64,000 nucleotides of DNA from Allobosea sp. 67-29 (GCF_001898115.1 NZ_MKSQ01000014.1:311582-375581); one strand, 5' to 3'; shown: positions 30,846-40,582, numbered from the stretch's first letter. Notes: generated from the letters alone by a model not told the origin. Translations and numbers: made by a program.

Positions 30846-31367
30846 TCACGCAACGGTGACGTCGACCCAAAGCCTGAGGAGAGGTCCATCGTCGCCGACC
30901 ACCGGATCGCGCGGGGGGAAGCTCAACAGGGCGATCTTCTGCAGCATGGCCGGCGTCGCGTCCTCACGAACAATGTCCCCGGCCTGGCCGGGCGGATAGG
31001 CGCCGACGACGAGAAAGTCCTCGGACTGCGAGATCCGGCGGTGACCGGTTCCTGCGGGAAGGACCAGCACGTCGCCGGTCCTCACCTCGATCTCGCGGCC
31101 GCCTGTCCCGCCGAGAATGATCGTCGCCGACCCTGCTGCGATGCCAAGAACTTCATGGCCTTGGCTGTGATAATGATCGAAGTCGTAGATGCCATCACGC
31201 CATTGCGGCGGCCAGCCATTCTCCCGGAATCGCTTCTCCATCAGGGTCGCGAGATCAGCAGCGTTAGCATCGAACGCCCCTTCATAGATGAGCGCCGGTA
31301 GCCTGGCATTGTTTGGCACGAAGTGGCGCGGCTCAAGGTGGAGGGCGGTCACGGTCATTTTGGTCAT
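30846..31367 (-). CDS. Cupin domain protein
   Basis: DFDHYHSQGHEVLGIAAGSATIILGGTGGREIEVRTGDVLVLPAGTGHRRI. Confidence 0.85.
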   Translation of the reverse strand: MTKMTVTALHLEPRHFVPNNARLPALIYEGAFDANAADLATLMEKRFRENGWPPQWRDGIYDFDHYHSQGHEVLGIAAGSATIILGGTGGREIEVRTGDVLVLPAGTGHRRISQSEDFLVVGAYPPGQAGDIVREDATPAMLQKIALLSFPPRDPVVGDDGPLLRLWVDVTVA

Positions 31368-31517
31368 TGCGCCTTCTCCGGAGAAGCTACCTGAACGCGG
31401 CGGCAGGAACCTCGTTCCCGACCTCAAAATCGCCTTCCGCGTCTCGGCACGATGAACCCACAATCGCCGGCCTCCACCGGCGAGCCATTCACGCGTTCCA
31501 GGCGCGCGAAATGATAA

Positions 31518-31542
31518 GCCCGTCGCTCAGGGAGCGACGGGC
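31518..31542. promoter_or_regulatory. Hairpin, 11-bp perfect stem with 3-nt loop (gcccgtcgctc-agg-gagcgacgggc)
   Basis: Exact inverted repeat in divergent intergenic region between cupin gene and 31.8 kb small ORF. Confidence 0.7.
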
Positions 31543-31806
31543 CTCTGACGGCTGTCAGGACTAGGCGGTTCCGGTCATCGCCGGGGAATTCGCTTCGCTC
31601 TCCTGGCGGTTGCGGCCGGTACATCCGCGGCAACGCATCCAGCCGGAGAGCAGCAGGCATCTGGCGACGCCGCGCGGACAACCAGATAAGCGCAGGTTTG
31701 GTTCCCGCAAGGCTCGCACTCGCGTCCAGTCTCGCTCGTGAGGAACGCGAGCGCGTCTGCGAGCGTTCAACCTCCGTAGACGAGGCAGATTATGGAGCCG
31801 CCACCA

Positions 31807-31992
31807 ATGGCGAATGAACAAAGCCCGGCGGTCGAAAGTCTGCGTGAGGAGCAGAAATCTCAAAGGAAAGACGAGCGAGATCTGACGGCCGATCAAAAGC
31901 TCGAGAAGGCGCTCAAGGATACCTTTCCCGCCAGCGACCCTTTGGCAGAGCAAGTGCCGATCAAGCCTGGCGCAGCCGAGGAGAAGACATGA
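31807..31992 (+). CDS. Small hydrophilic hypothetical protein
   Basis: MANEQSPAVESLREEQKSQRKDERDLTADQKLEKALKDTFPASDPLAEQ; KDTFPASDP-type small protein; ATGA overlap with next ORF. Confidence 0.55.
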   Translation: MANEQSPAVESLREEQKSQRKDERDLTADQKLEKALKDTFPASDPLAEQVPIKPGAAEEKT

Positions 31993-32282
31993 TCAGGGCT
32001 GCATTTTCGAGCCTTGCGGGCGCCTGGATCGCAAGGAATGTCGAAAAGGGCGCGATAACCGAACGCTTCGCCGTTCCTTTGACCTTACTCGCGACCCGGC
32101 TCCCGACGCCAGTCATCCTCGCCGGCGCGTTCGGCTACGGTCTTTACCGCCTGAAGCTCGAGGCGGCCAATGACGTTTCGCCGAAACGTCGCGCAGAATC
32201 CTCGGCCGCGCACGCCGCATCGCGCGGCCGCCGAGCGCGGACCCAACGGAAACCCGCAGGGCGCGAGGCGCCAGATGCTTAA
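31989..32282 (+). CDS. Small hypothetical protein
   Basis: ORF coupled by ATGA overlap to the upstream ORF; hydrophobic segment LTLLATRLPTPVILAGAFGYGLYRL. Confidence 0.5.
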   Translation: MIRAAFSSLAGAWIARNVEKGAITERFAVPLTLLATRLPTPVILAGAFGYGLYRLKLEAANDVSPKRRAESSAAHAASRGRRARTQRKPAGREAPDA

Positions 32283-32520
32283 GCTGTTCTGGGAAATGTC
32301 GATGCTTGCGTTCGAAGCGCAGCAGGCCATCTGGCTCAGGACCATGAAGATCGCGATGGGCGGGCCGGGCGCAAAGCGGGAGGCCGATTTGATGGTGAAG
32401 GAGAAGATTTTGGCGGCTCGGACCGCCGGTGTGAAGGCTGCGAGCGGAAATGGTCCGGTCGGCATCGTTCGAGGCTATCGGCGCAAGGTACGGGCGAATG
32501 TCAGACGCTTGTCTCGCTAG
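32275..32520 (+). CDS. Small hypothetical protein
   Basis: MLKLFWEMSMLAFEAQQAIWLRTMKIAMGGPGAKREADLMVKEKILAARTAG; starts overlapping upstream stop. Confidence 0.55.
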   Translation: MLKLFWEMSMLAFEAQQAIWLRTMKIAMGGPGAKREADLMVKEKILAARTAGVKAASGNGPVGIVRGYRRKVRANVRRLSR

Positions 32521-33056
32521 TTTCGTCAGGTGAGCGCAATCGCTGTCGCTGGAACCTTTGCGCTTTGTGCTCAACCGCCAGCTTCGTGCTGCAGGCTTCG
32601 CGTATCATACGAACGCGCGGTACGGCGACTTCACCGTTGACCTATAGCCTCGCCGCGACCGTCTCCTTTGGACTGCCTAAAGCATGGGCCTTGGGGAATG
32701 GCCGCTGATCGTCACCATCAGCATCTGCTCGCGCTCTCCGCGTTTATCCTGCGGATGAGGCAGTTGTCCAAGACAAATAGGACGTGGTGGCCGACGATCG
32801 ACCTTGCTTCGTGAGGGGAGGGGGACCGCAAGCCGAGCGGCGTCGGCGCGCCTTTCGTGGTGTCCTGCTACACCGGCCCGGAGTGAGCCCTGCTCGGCGG
32901 CCGGGTGAAACAGCCAACGGCCGTAGGATCATGCCGCCGGCCTTTCAGGGGGGGCCTTGGAACTCCTCCCTCTCCGGTGGTGAAGCGGGCAAGATGGCAC
33001 CCGTTCGACAACTGCAAATCCCGTGGGCGCCGTACCATGTTACGGTGCCATGCGCT

Positions 33057-34001
33057 TTAGTCAGCCAGTTCGGCACGCCGCTCGCGCCATGTTGCCGAAG
33101 TCTGAGGCTTGACGAATACCGATGCGATATCCGAGCGCCGCTCTCTCAGCTTCGCTTCGATCCGCTCGACGCAATCCTCTATATCGGCAGTTGAGCGATC
33201 GTCCTTGAACTCGAGGCTCAGGGCCACGACGATCTGATCGGGGCCGAGATGAACCGTGGTCATGCCGTTGACGCGCTCGACGTCAGGGTCGCCGCTTACC
33301 GCTGCCATGATCTCCGTCTGGACGTGCGGCAGAGCTGCCTCGCCCATCAGCAAAGCTTTGCTCTCTCGCGCAAGGAAGATCGCTGTCGCCGCCAGAATGA
33401 CGCCAATCAGGATCGATGCGACGCCATCGAACTCAGGACGCTCGAAATAGGCTGCGGCAGTGATGCCGAGGAAAGCGACAAGCAAGCCGAGCAAGGCCGC
33501 TGTGTCTTCAAATAGGACGGTGAAGACGCTCGGGTCCTTGCTCTGCCGGACGGCTGCGAAGTAGCCGAGTTGACCTTTCGCGGCGCGGAACTCTCTCAGC
33601 GCCACTCGCCAGGAATAGCCTTCGAAAAGGACTGATAGCCCCAAGACGACATAACTGACAGTCAAGTTTGTCGCAGGGTGTGGCTCTGTGATGTGAGCGA
33701 CGCCTTCGTAGAACGAGACACCGGCACCCACGGCAAACACCAGCAGCGCGACGATGAAGCTCCAGAAATATAGCTCGCGTCCATGGCCGAAGGGGTGGGT
33801 CAGATCGGCCGGTCGTGCGGCGCGCTTCAGACCGTAGAGGAGGAGAAGGCCGTTGCCGGTATCAACAAGGGAGTGGACGCCCTCGGACAGCATCGCAGAG
33901 CTTCCGGTCCAGGCTGCAGCGATGAACTTGGTAACGGCGATCAGGAGATTGCCGGCGAGCGCCGCGTAGATAACGGTCTTCGAACCTGCGTGCGCTGCCA
34001 T
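33057..34001 (-). CDS. Cation diffusion facilitator family transporter
   Basis: AALAGNLLIAVTKFIAAAWTGSSAMLSEGVHSLVDTGN; six-TM CDF pattern plus C-terminal cytosolic domain. Confidence 0.92.
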   Translation of the reverse strand: MAAHAGSKTVIYAALAGNLLIAVTKFIAAAWTGSSAMLSEGVHSLVDTGNGLLLLYGLKRAARPADLTHPFGHGRELYFWSFIVALLVFAVGAGVSFYEGVAHITEPHPATNLTVSYVVLGLSVLFEGYSWRVALREFRAAKGQLGYFAAVRQSKDPSVFTVLFEDTAALLGLLVAFLGITAAAYFERPEFDGVASILIGVILAATAIFLARESKALLMGEAALPHVQTEIMAAVSGDPDVERVNGMTTVHLGPDQIVVALSLEFKDDRSTADIEDCVERIEAKLRERRSDIASVFVKPQTSATWRERRAELAD

Positions 34002-34301
34002 CGTCTTCCCTCATTCTCGCTGGCAACGAGTCTGGGACGTGGCGGTTCCTGTCCACAGGCTTCGAAGGCGGCTAGGTACACGCGCTCCTTCGCCTCCTCG
34101 ATGTCCAATCCGTCGACAACGCCCGACAGGAGCCCCGGCTCGAGGTACATTGGTTGACTTGGCCACCTGCGGAAACCGCCTCGTCGGAATCAGTGGTTCG
34201 CAGAAATTCGAGCGGGCCGCGTCCTTCGAAATCAACGCGAGCCCGCTGGGCCGGTCGAGTGCCGTCATTTGTGATTGGCCACAGGGCGTATTCGCTCGGA
34301 C

Positions 34302-35270
34302 TCAGTCTTCGAGTGGCGTTCCGATGTTGCCCACGAGTTGCCCTTTCGAGACAAAGGCGTGTTCGGTTTGGCGGAGGACATATCCTGCCATCGGTGCGGT
34401 AATCTCCAGCGGAGCGGCTAATTGGCCCTCGGTCGGATGCAGAAGCGCAACAAGTTGTCCCTTGTTGACCTTACCGCCCAGCGCCACGGTGTGTTCCACT
34501 AGCGCGGGGTGAGGCGCGAGGTACTGTCCCTCTGGCCCGGCCGAGAAATGCACGCCGGCGAAAGGGATGGGAGTCAGCTGTTGCTTGATAACGCCGAAAT
34601 CGGCCAGCGCCCGTAGCAGGCCTTCCTCCATGATCGCGAGTTCGTCGGATTTCATCCGGCCACCGCCGCCCTCGACCTCGATCGAGGCGAGGTCGGCGAG
34701 CTTGGCTGCGCCGCAGGCCGTCTCGTCGATGCCGTCGACATGTTGGACGAAGCGGTATCCCCAGGCCTCCATCAGCCGGTTGAGGCGGGCGTTGTCGACC
34801 ACGCTATGCGCCGTGGCGAAGCCGAAGACCATCGGCACCACCGAAACGTCGCTGCCGCCGGCATGAACGTCGATCAGCAGGTCGACCGCCGGGAAGAGCC
34901 GCTTCGTCACGAAGGCGCAGAGCCGCTCGGTCGTCGTGCCGTCCTCCTTGCCGGGGAAGCAGCGGTTCATGTTTTGACCGTCGAAGGCGGAGAGGCGCCG
35001 GCCCTGCTGCGCGGCCGGGAAATTGAGCGAGGGGACGATGACAACGCGCCCGGTGACGTCCCCCGGCGTCAGCCGTCCGGCCAGGCGGCGCAGCACGATC
35101 TGCGCTTCGTATTCGTCGCCATGGATGCCGCCGAGCAGCAGCACCGAGGGACCCTCGCTATGGTTGATGCAGCAGAGGATGTCGCCCTTGATGCCATCCA
35201 GCGGGCCGGTGATTGGGCCGAGATCGTAGATGGTCTTGCCGGGGCGCGCCGGGTCGAAATTGGTCAGCAT
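34302..35270 (-). CDS. Succinylglutamate desuccinylase/aspartoacylase family deacylase
   Basis: LLGGIHGDEYEAQIVLRRLA; LNFPAAQQGRR; NMNRCFPG; DLLIDVHAGG. Confidence 0.88.
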   Translation of the reverse strand: MLTNFDPARPGKTIYDLGPITGPLDGIKGDILCCINHSEGPSVLLLGGIHGDEYEAQIVLRRLAGRLTPGDVTGRVVIVPSLNFPAAQQGRRLSAFDGQNMNRCFPGKEDGTTTERLCAFVTKRLFPAVDLLIDVHAGGSDVSVVPMVFGFATAHSVVDNARLNRLMEAWGYRFVQHVDGIDETACGAAKLADLASIEVEGGGGRMKSDELAIMEEGLLRALADFGVIKQQLTPIPFAGVHFSAGPEGQYLAPHPALVEHTVALGGKVNKGQLVALLHPTEGQLAAPLEITAPMAGYVLRQTEHAFVSKGQLVGNIGTPLED

Positions 35271-35289
35271 CTATCCAAATCCTGTCCTG

Positions 35290-35318
35290 CGGCGGATGCG
35301 GGGTTGCCGCATCCGCCG
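35290..35318. promoter_or_regulatory. Intercistronic hairpin, 12-bp perfect stem (cggcggatgcgg-ggttg-ccgcatccgccg)
   Basis: Exact inverted repeat between oxidoreductase stop (35345) and deacylase start (35270). Confidence 0.8.
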
Positions 35319-35344
35319 GTTCGCGTGGGGTGATGGGAGGAGGC

Positions 35345-36550
35345 TCAGGCCGCGGCGCGGCCGACGCTCACGGCCTTGAGCATCTCCGCCGGCTTGTGGA
35401 AGCGCAGCGGCGAGAACGGCTCCAGCGCCTCGGGCTTCTCGCCGGTCGCGATCCAGTCGCTGAACAGCTTGGTGAAGCCGAGCGAGATGGCGAAGCCGTG
35501 GCCCGACCAGCCGTAGCCATAGATCAGGTTCGGCAGCGCCTCGGCCTGGCCGATTAGCGGGATCTGGTCAGCCGCTACCGCCTCGACCCGCGAGGCGTCG
35601 ACGCTGAGGAGGGTGGAGCTGTCGATGAAGGGCAGGGTCAGGACCCCGTTGGTGACGTTCTGGGTCATCGAGCTGAGCGAGCCCTGCCACAGCCCCTCCG
35701 GCGTATGGCCGACATGGGCGCCGCCCGACAGCATGATCGTGCCGTCCGGCAGCTGCTTCACCGCGAGCTGGCGATGCGCGTGGGAGAGCAGGTGATTGAC
35801 CCGCTTGTTCAGCGGGTTCGTCACGAAATGCATCTGCGGCATCAGGTTCCAGACCGGGCCGAGCTCATGCGGCTTCAGCACGGGTTTGAGCAGCGCATTC
35901 GCGCCGGCATTGGCGACGACGACGAGGCGCGAACCGACCGGGACCGTCTCGCCGCTGGCGAGCTTGACCTCGGTCACCGCCCCGCGCGCCTGGACGATCT
36001 CGGCGACCTTGGCACCGGTGCGGATGACGGCGCCGGCCCTGGCGGCCTCCTTGGCGAACTGGCGCGTGGCGAAGCTGTGATCGCCGACGCCGTCGTGCGG
36101 GCACCAGATGGCGCCGAGAATGCCCGGTGCGAGCTCCGGCTCGCGCGCAAGCGCCTCGTCGCGTGAAAGCACTTCCGAGGGCGTACCGAGACTCGCCTGG
36201 ACCGCGGCGGTCGCTTCCATGCGCCCGCGCACCTCATGTTCGCGATGCCCGTAGGAAACGTCGTAGATTTTCAGGCCGCCGACGCGGCGATAGCCGACGC
36301 CACCCTCGATCTTCGCCTGGTACTCGGCCCAAAGCTGCTGGGCCAGTGCGCAGACCGGCAGCTCACGTAGGTCGCGGCCGCTGGCGCGCACGCCGCGCTC
36401 GCCCGGCCCACCCGAGGCGCCGCCGGCGATTTCCCCTGCTTCGAGCAGGGTGATGCTGCGGCCCGCTTTCGCCAGCTGGTAGGCCAGGCTCGTCCCGTAG
36501 ATGCCGCCGCCGACAATGACGACCTCGGAGGCGCTGCTGTGATCGGACAT
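35345..36550 (-). CDS. FAD-dependent oxidoreductase (DAO/sarcosine-oxidase-like)
   Basis: SEVVIVGGGIYGTSLAYQLAKAGRSITLLEAGEIAGGASG; YGYGWSGHGFAISLGFTKLFSDWI. Confidence 0.88.
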   Translation of the reverse strand: MSDHSSASEVVIVGGGIYGTSLAYQLAKAGRSITLLEAGEIAGGASGGPGERGVRASGRDLRELPVCALAQQLWAEYQAKIEGGVGYRRVGGLKIYDVSYGHREHEVRGRMEATAAVQASLGTPSEVLSRDEALAREPELAPGILGAIWCPHDGVGDHSFATRQFAKEAARAGAVIRTGAKVAEIVQARGAVTEVKLASGETVPVGSRLVVVANAGANALLKPVLKPHELGPVWNLMPQMHFVTNPLNKRVNHLLSHAHRQLAVKQLPDGTIMLSGGAHVGHTPEGLWQGSLSSMTQNVTNGVLTLPFIDSSTLLSVDASRVEAVAADQIPLIGQAEALPNLIYGYGWSGHGFAISLGFTKLFSDWIATGEKPEALEPFSPLRFHKPAEMLKAVSVGRAAA

Positions 36551-36569
36551 CGATCGAATCCTTCGTCTT

Positions 36570-37667
36570 TCAACTGTTTTGGATAGGGAGGCGTTGATCC
36601 GCGAAATGGCAGCTCGCGGCACTGCGGCCCCCGGGCGCAGGGTGGAGAACGGGTGTTTCCTCGACACAGAGGCGCGGCAGCCGCCCGTCGGGAGTGTCGC
36701 TGCTCGGCAATCCCTCAGCCGCGAGTTCGCGGGCGAGCGGACAGCGTGTGTGGAAGCTGCAGCCGCTCGGGATGGCGAGCGGGCTCGGGATCGAGCCTTC
36801 GAGCAAGGCGGATCGCGCGTCGCCCGTCGTAGCGGCGGGCTTGGCGATCGCCATCAGGCTGCGCGTATAGGGGTGGCGCGGCGCGCCGCAGACCTCCTCC
36901 ACATCGCCCTGCTCGACGAAGCGGCCAAGATACATGACGCCGACCGCATCGGCCATATGGGCGACCAATGCCAGGTCGTGGGTGATGACGATATAGGTGA
37001 GGGCGAGGCGCGCCTGCAACTCGGCGAGCAGATTGATGATCTGGGCCTGGACCGAAACGTCGAGCGCACTGACCGGCTCGTCGAGCACGAGGATTTCCGG
37101 CTCGCAGATGATGGCGCGGGCGATGGCAACGCGCTGGCGCTGGCCGCCGGAGAGCTCGTGAGGATAGCGGGCCAGATGCGCGGCGCTTAGCCCGACCATG
37201 CCGATCACGGCGTCGATGCGCGCGGCGCGGGCTGCAGGCTCGCGGTGCAGGCCATGGACGGTCAAGGCTTCCGCCAACGTGTCGAACGTCGTCATGCGCG
37301 GATCGAGCGAGGCGCGCGGGTCCTGCAGCACGAGCTGGACCTTGCGGCGGAGCGCCCGCAGCCCCTTGGGGTCGAGTGCCGAAAGCGAGGTGCCGTCGAT
37401 GGTGACATCGCCTGCGGTCGGCCTGAGCAGGCCGACGACGAGCCGGGCAAGCGAGCTCTTGCCCGAGCCGGATTCGCCGACGATGGCGAAGCAGGTGCCG
37501 CGCCGGACGCTAAACGAGACGCCGTCGACGGCACGCACCACCGGCGCCGCGACGCGGGTCAGCAACGCCTTCCGGCCGCCGAAATGCCGGCAGACCTTGT
37601 CGACGACGACGAGATTGTCGATTCCGGCGCCCGAGCGGCGCCGCGGCGTGCGGAAAGGCGCGTTCAT
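36570..37667 (-). CDS. Oligopeptide-type ABC transporter ATP-binding protein (OppF/DppF-like)
   Basis: GESGSGKSSLARLV; YPHELSGGQRQRVAIARAI; C-terminal oligo_HPY cysteine motif. Confidence 0.92.
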   Translation of the reverse strand: MNAPFRTPRRRSGAGIDNLVVVDKVCRHFGGRKALLTRVAAPVVRAVDGVSFSVRRGTCFAIVGESGSGKSSLARLVVGLLRPTAGDVTIDGTSLSALDPKGLRALRRKVQLVLQDPRASLDPRMTTFDTLAEALTVHGLHREPAARAARIDAVIGMVGLSAAHLARYPHELSGGQRQRVAIARAIICEPEILVLDEPVSALDVSVQAQIINLLAELQARLALTYIVITHDLALVAHMADAVGVMYLGRFVEQGDVEEVCGAPRHPYTRSLMAIAKPAATTGDARSALLEGSIPSPLAIPSGCSFHTRCPLARELAAEGLPSSDTPDGRLPRLCVEETPVLHPAPGGRSAASCHFADQRLPIQNS

Positions 37668-39634
37668 GACAGGCCCTCCTCTGCGAAGAGGCAGGCAACC
37701 TGCCGGCCCGCGATGGCGCGCGGCTCGGGCTCGCATTCCGCGCATTCGGGGCGGCCTTGGTTGCGCGGGCAGCGCGGGCGGAAGGCACAGCCATCCGGAA
37801 ACTCGCCGACAAGGGGCGGCTCGCCCGGAATGCTGCGCAAAGGCTGGCCGCGGCTCTCGGCTCCGCCGGGAGCGGAGGCGCGCAGTGCCAGCGCATAGGG
37901 GTGCAGCGGCCGCTCCAGCACGGTTGCGACCTCGCCGCTCTCGACGATGCGGCCGGCGTACATCACCGCGACATCGTCGGCGAAGCGGGAAACGAGGCTG
38001 AGGTCGTGGGTGACGAGCAGCATCGCCATGCCGCGCGTCTCCTGGATCTCGCGCAGGAGCACGAGGATCTGCTGCTGGATCGTGACGTCAAGCGCGCTGG
38101 TGGGCTCGTCGGCAAGCAGCACCTGCGGATCCTGGGCGAGCGCGATGGCGATGACGATGCGCTGTTTCATGCCGCCGGAAAACTGATGCGGATACATGGC
38201 GAGGCGCCGCTCGGGATCGGCGATCCGGACATCTTTCAGTAGGTCGATGCAGCGCTGCCTCACCGCCTCATCGTCGAGGCCACAGCCGGCGCGGACCGCC
38301 TCGGCGAGCTGGGCGCCAATCGTTAGAACCGGGTTCAGCGCACTTGCCGCATCCTGGAAGACGACACCGATCTTGCGCCGACGCAATTCGCGCAGCGCCA
38401 CGGCGGAGAGTCCGAGAGCGGATTCGCCGCCGATGCCGATCGCTCCGTCGGTGATCGCGACCTCCTGCGGATTGGCCAGCGTGCCGATCGCCCGCAATAG
38501 GGTCGATTTGCCGGAGCCCGACTCGCCGACCAGCGCCAGGGTCCGGCCGGGACGGATCGCCAGATCGACGCCGCGCACCACGTCGAGCAGACCGTCGCGG
38601 GTCCGGAACGCCATGCGCAGAGCCTTGACCGAAACGGCGTTGCGGTCGGCGGAATCCGCGTCGAGAGGCCCAGCCGGCGGCTTGGCCGAACGGCGGCGCA
38701 GGAAGGCGAAGAGCGGCGCGCGTCGGCTCGTGCGCCGGCTCGTCGGGTCGTAGATCACCCGCAGCGCCTCGCCCAGCAGGTTGAAGGCGAGCGCCGAGCC
38801 GGCGAGGAACAGGCCCGGGAAGGTCGCGAGATAGGGATGACTGCGGATATAGGAGCGGCTCTCGCCGAGCATCGTGCCCCATTCCGGATAAGGCGGCTGT
38901 GTCCCGAGCCCAAGGAAGCCAAGCCCGGAGGCCGAGAGCAGCGTCGAAGCGAAGAGGAGCGTCGAGAGCGTGAGCAGGGTACCGGCGATGTTCGGCTGCA
39001 CATGGCGCAGGATGATGCGGGCGGGGCTGGCGCCGAGCGCGGCCGAGCCCTCGATATAGGGCTCGGCCAGGATGCTGAGCGTCACGGCGCGCGCGGTGCG
39101 GGCGAAGACCGGCACCGCGACCACGCCGACGGCGATGATGACGTTTTGGGTGTTGGCGCCGAGGATCGCCACCACCGCCAGCGCGAAGACGATGTCGGGG
39201 AAGCTCAGCATGATGTCGATGGCTCGCATCAGCAAGGCCTCGACCCAGCCACGCCGCCAGGCCGCGAGGATCCCGAGCGGCACGCCGATCAGGAAGGCGA
39301 CGGCGACACCGCCGACGCCGATGCCGAGCGTCGCGCGCGCGCCGACCAGGACGCGGCTGAAGACGTCGCGGCCGAGCTGGTCGGTGCCGAACCAATGTGC
39401 GGCGGAAGGCGGGCGCAGGGTCTGCGCGAAGTTCTGGCGGAAGGCATCCTGGGGCGCCAGCATCGGCCCTAAGATCGCGAGCAGCAGATAGAGCACGACG
39501 AGGATCAGCCCGATCGCGCCCTTGGGCTGGGCGAGGACGCGCCGCAGCAAGGTCCAGCGTCGGCGCGAGGGCGCAACCACCACCCTGGTCGCGAGCGGGG
39601 GGGCGTCAGTCGCCATGTCCTGCGCCAGGCTCAT
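37664..39634 (-). CDS. Fused oligopeptide-type ABC permease + ATP-binding protein (DppC-DppD fusion)
   Basis: N-terminal permease (APQDAFRQNFAQTLRPPSAAHWFGTDQLGRDVFSRVLVGAR) continuous with ATPase (GESGSGKSTLLRAIG, YPHQFSGGMKQRIVIAIAL). Confidence 0.9.
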   Translation of the reverse strand: MSLAQDMATDAPPLATRVVVAPSRRRWTLLRRVLAQPKGAIGLILVVLYLLLAILGPMLAPQDAFRQNFAQTLRPPSAAHWFGTDQLGRDVFSRVLVGARATLGIGVGGVAVAFLIGVPLGILAAWRRGWVEALLMRAIDIMLSFPDIVFALAVVAILGANTQNVIIAVGVVAVPVFARTARAVTLSILAEPYIEGSAALGASPARIILRHVQPNIAGTLLTLSTLLFASTLLSASGLGFLGLGTQPPYPEWGTMLGESRSYIRSHPYLATFPGLFLAGSALAFNLLGEALRVIYDPTSRRTSRRAPLFAFLRRRSAKPPAGPLDADSADRNAVSVKALRMAFRTRDGLLDVVRGVDLAIRPGRTLALVGESGSGKSTLLRAIGTLANPQEVAITDGAIGIGGESALGLSAVALRELRRRKIGVVFQDAASALNPVLTIGAQLAEAVRAGCGLDDEAVRQRCIDLLKDVRIADPERRLAMYPHQFSGGMKQRIVIAIALAQDPQVLLADEPTSALDVTIQQQILVLLREIQETRGMAMLLVTHDLSLVSRFADDVAVMYAGRIVESGEVATVLERPLHPYALALRASAPGGAESRGQPLRSIPGEPPLVGEFPDGCAFRPRCPRNQGRPECAECEPEPRAIAGRQVACLFAEEGLS

Positions 39635-40557
39635 GCCGGCCGCTCCTGCTCGCGTGTGCGCGGATCGAGCCATTGCGTCAGCAGGTCGGTGACGAGATTG
39701 ATGACCACGAAAAAGACCGCGAACATCAGGATCGTGTACTGGATGATCGGATAGTCGGCGCGCGAGACCGCATCGACGAGGAGGCGCCCGACGCCGGGGA
39801 TGCCGAAGACCGTCTCGGTGACGACCGAGCCGCCGAGCATGCCGCCGAACTGCACGCCGGCGACGCTGACCGCCGCGACCAGCGAATTGCGCAGCGCATG
39901 CGCCAGCACGACACGGGTCTCGCTCAGACCCTTGGCGCGGGCGGTATCGAGATAGTCCTTGCCCATCGTCTCGGTCAGGCTCGCCGCGACGAGGCGACTG
40001 AACATGGCGGCAGGGCGCGTCGCGATGACGAGGATCGGCAGGACGAAATGAGCCGGGGTTGAGGCGCCGGCTGCCGGCAGCCAGCCGAGGTTCACCGCGA
40101 AGAGCCAGATGCAGAGCAGGCCGAGCCAGTAGATCGGCATCGAGATGCCCGCCAGCGTCAGCACGGTGATCGCCGCATCGGCGAGGCCGCCCGGTCGCAT
40201 CGCGCTGACGATGCCGGCGAGCGTGCCGAGCGCGACGCCGATAAGGAGTCCGCCGATCGAGACGATAAGCGTGTTCGGTAGTCGCTCCGCCAGCTCGACG
40301 ACGACGGGACGGTGCGTGCGGAAGGAGGTCGCTGCACTCGGGTCCCAGATGCCGCGGATGAAATGGCCGTAGCGCGTGGGCAGAGGCTCGTCGAGGCCGA
40401 GGAATTTGCGGATGCTCGCGACCTCCTCGTTCGAGGCGGACGGCCCGGCGAGGATCTGGGCCGGATCGCCGGGGATGAGGTCGACGAAGAGAAAGACGAG
40501 CAGCGAGACCGCAAACAGCGTCGGCAACGCTCCGCCCAGACGTCTCAGAACGAACAT
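39631..40557 (-). CDS. Oligopeptide-type ABC transporter permease (DppB-like)
   Basis: MFVLRRLGGALPTLFAVSLLVFLFVDLIPGDPAQILAGPSA; ...FGIPGVGRLLVDAVSRADYPIIQ. Confidence 0.92.
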   Translation of the reverse strand: MFVLRRLGGALPTLFAVSLLVFLFVDLIPGDPAQILAGPSASNEEVASIRKFLGLDEPLPTRYGHFIRGIWDPSAATSFRTHRPVVVELAERLPNTLIVSIGGLLIGVALGTLAGIVSAMRPGGLADAAITVLTLAGISMPIYWLGLLCIWLFAVNLGWLPAAGASTPAHFVLPILVIATRPAAMFSRLVAASLTETMGKDYLDTARAKGLSETRVVLAHALRNSLVAAVSVAGVQFGGMLGGSVVTETVFGIPGVGRLLVDAVSRADYPIIQYTILMFAVFFVVINLVTDLLTQWLDPRTREQERPA

Positions 40558-40582
40558 CGTTCCGCCCTCCGTTCGCGTGGCG

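Noticed and set aside
33941-34150. 69-aa minus ORF (MYLEPGLLSGVVDGLDIEEAKERVYLAAFEACGQEPPRP)
   Set aside because: Protein-like and might be a real small gene, but it overlaps the CDF start and there is not enough support to list it
39397-40062. Several long ORFs antisense to the ABC transporter genes (e.g. 39397-40062, 44482-45354, 45438-46490, 47169-48713)
   Set aside because: All lie opposite well-supported transporter genes and have shadow composition (Asp/Arg/His-rich)
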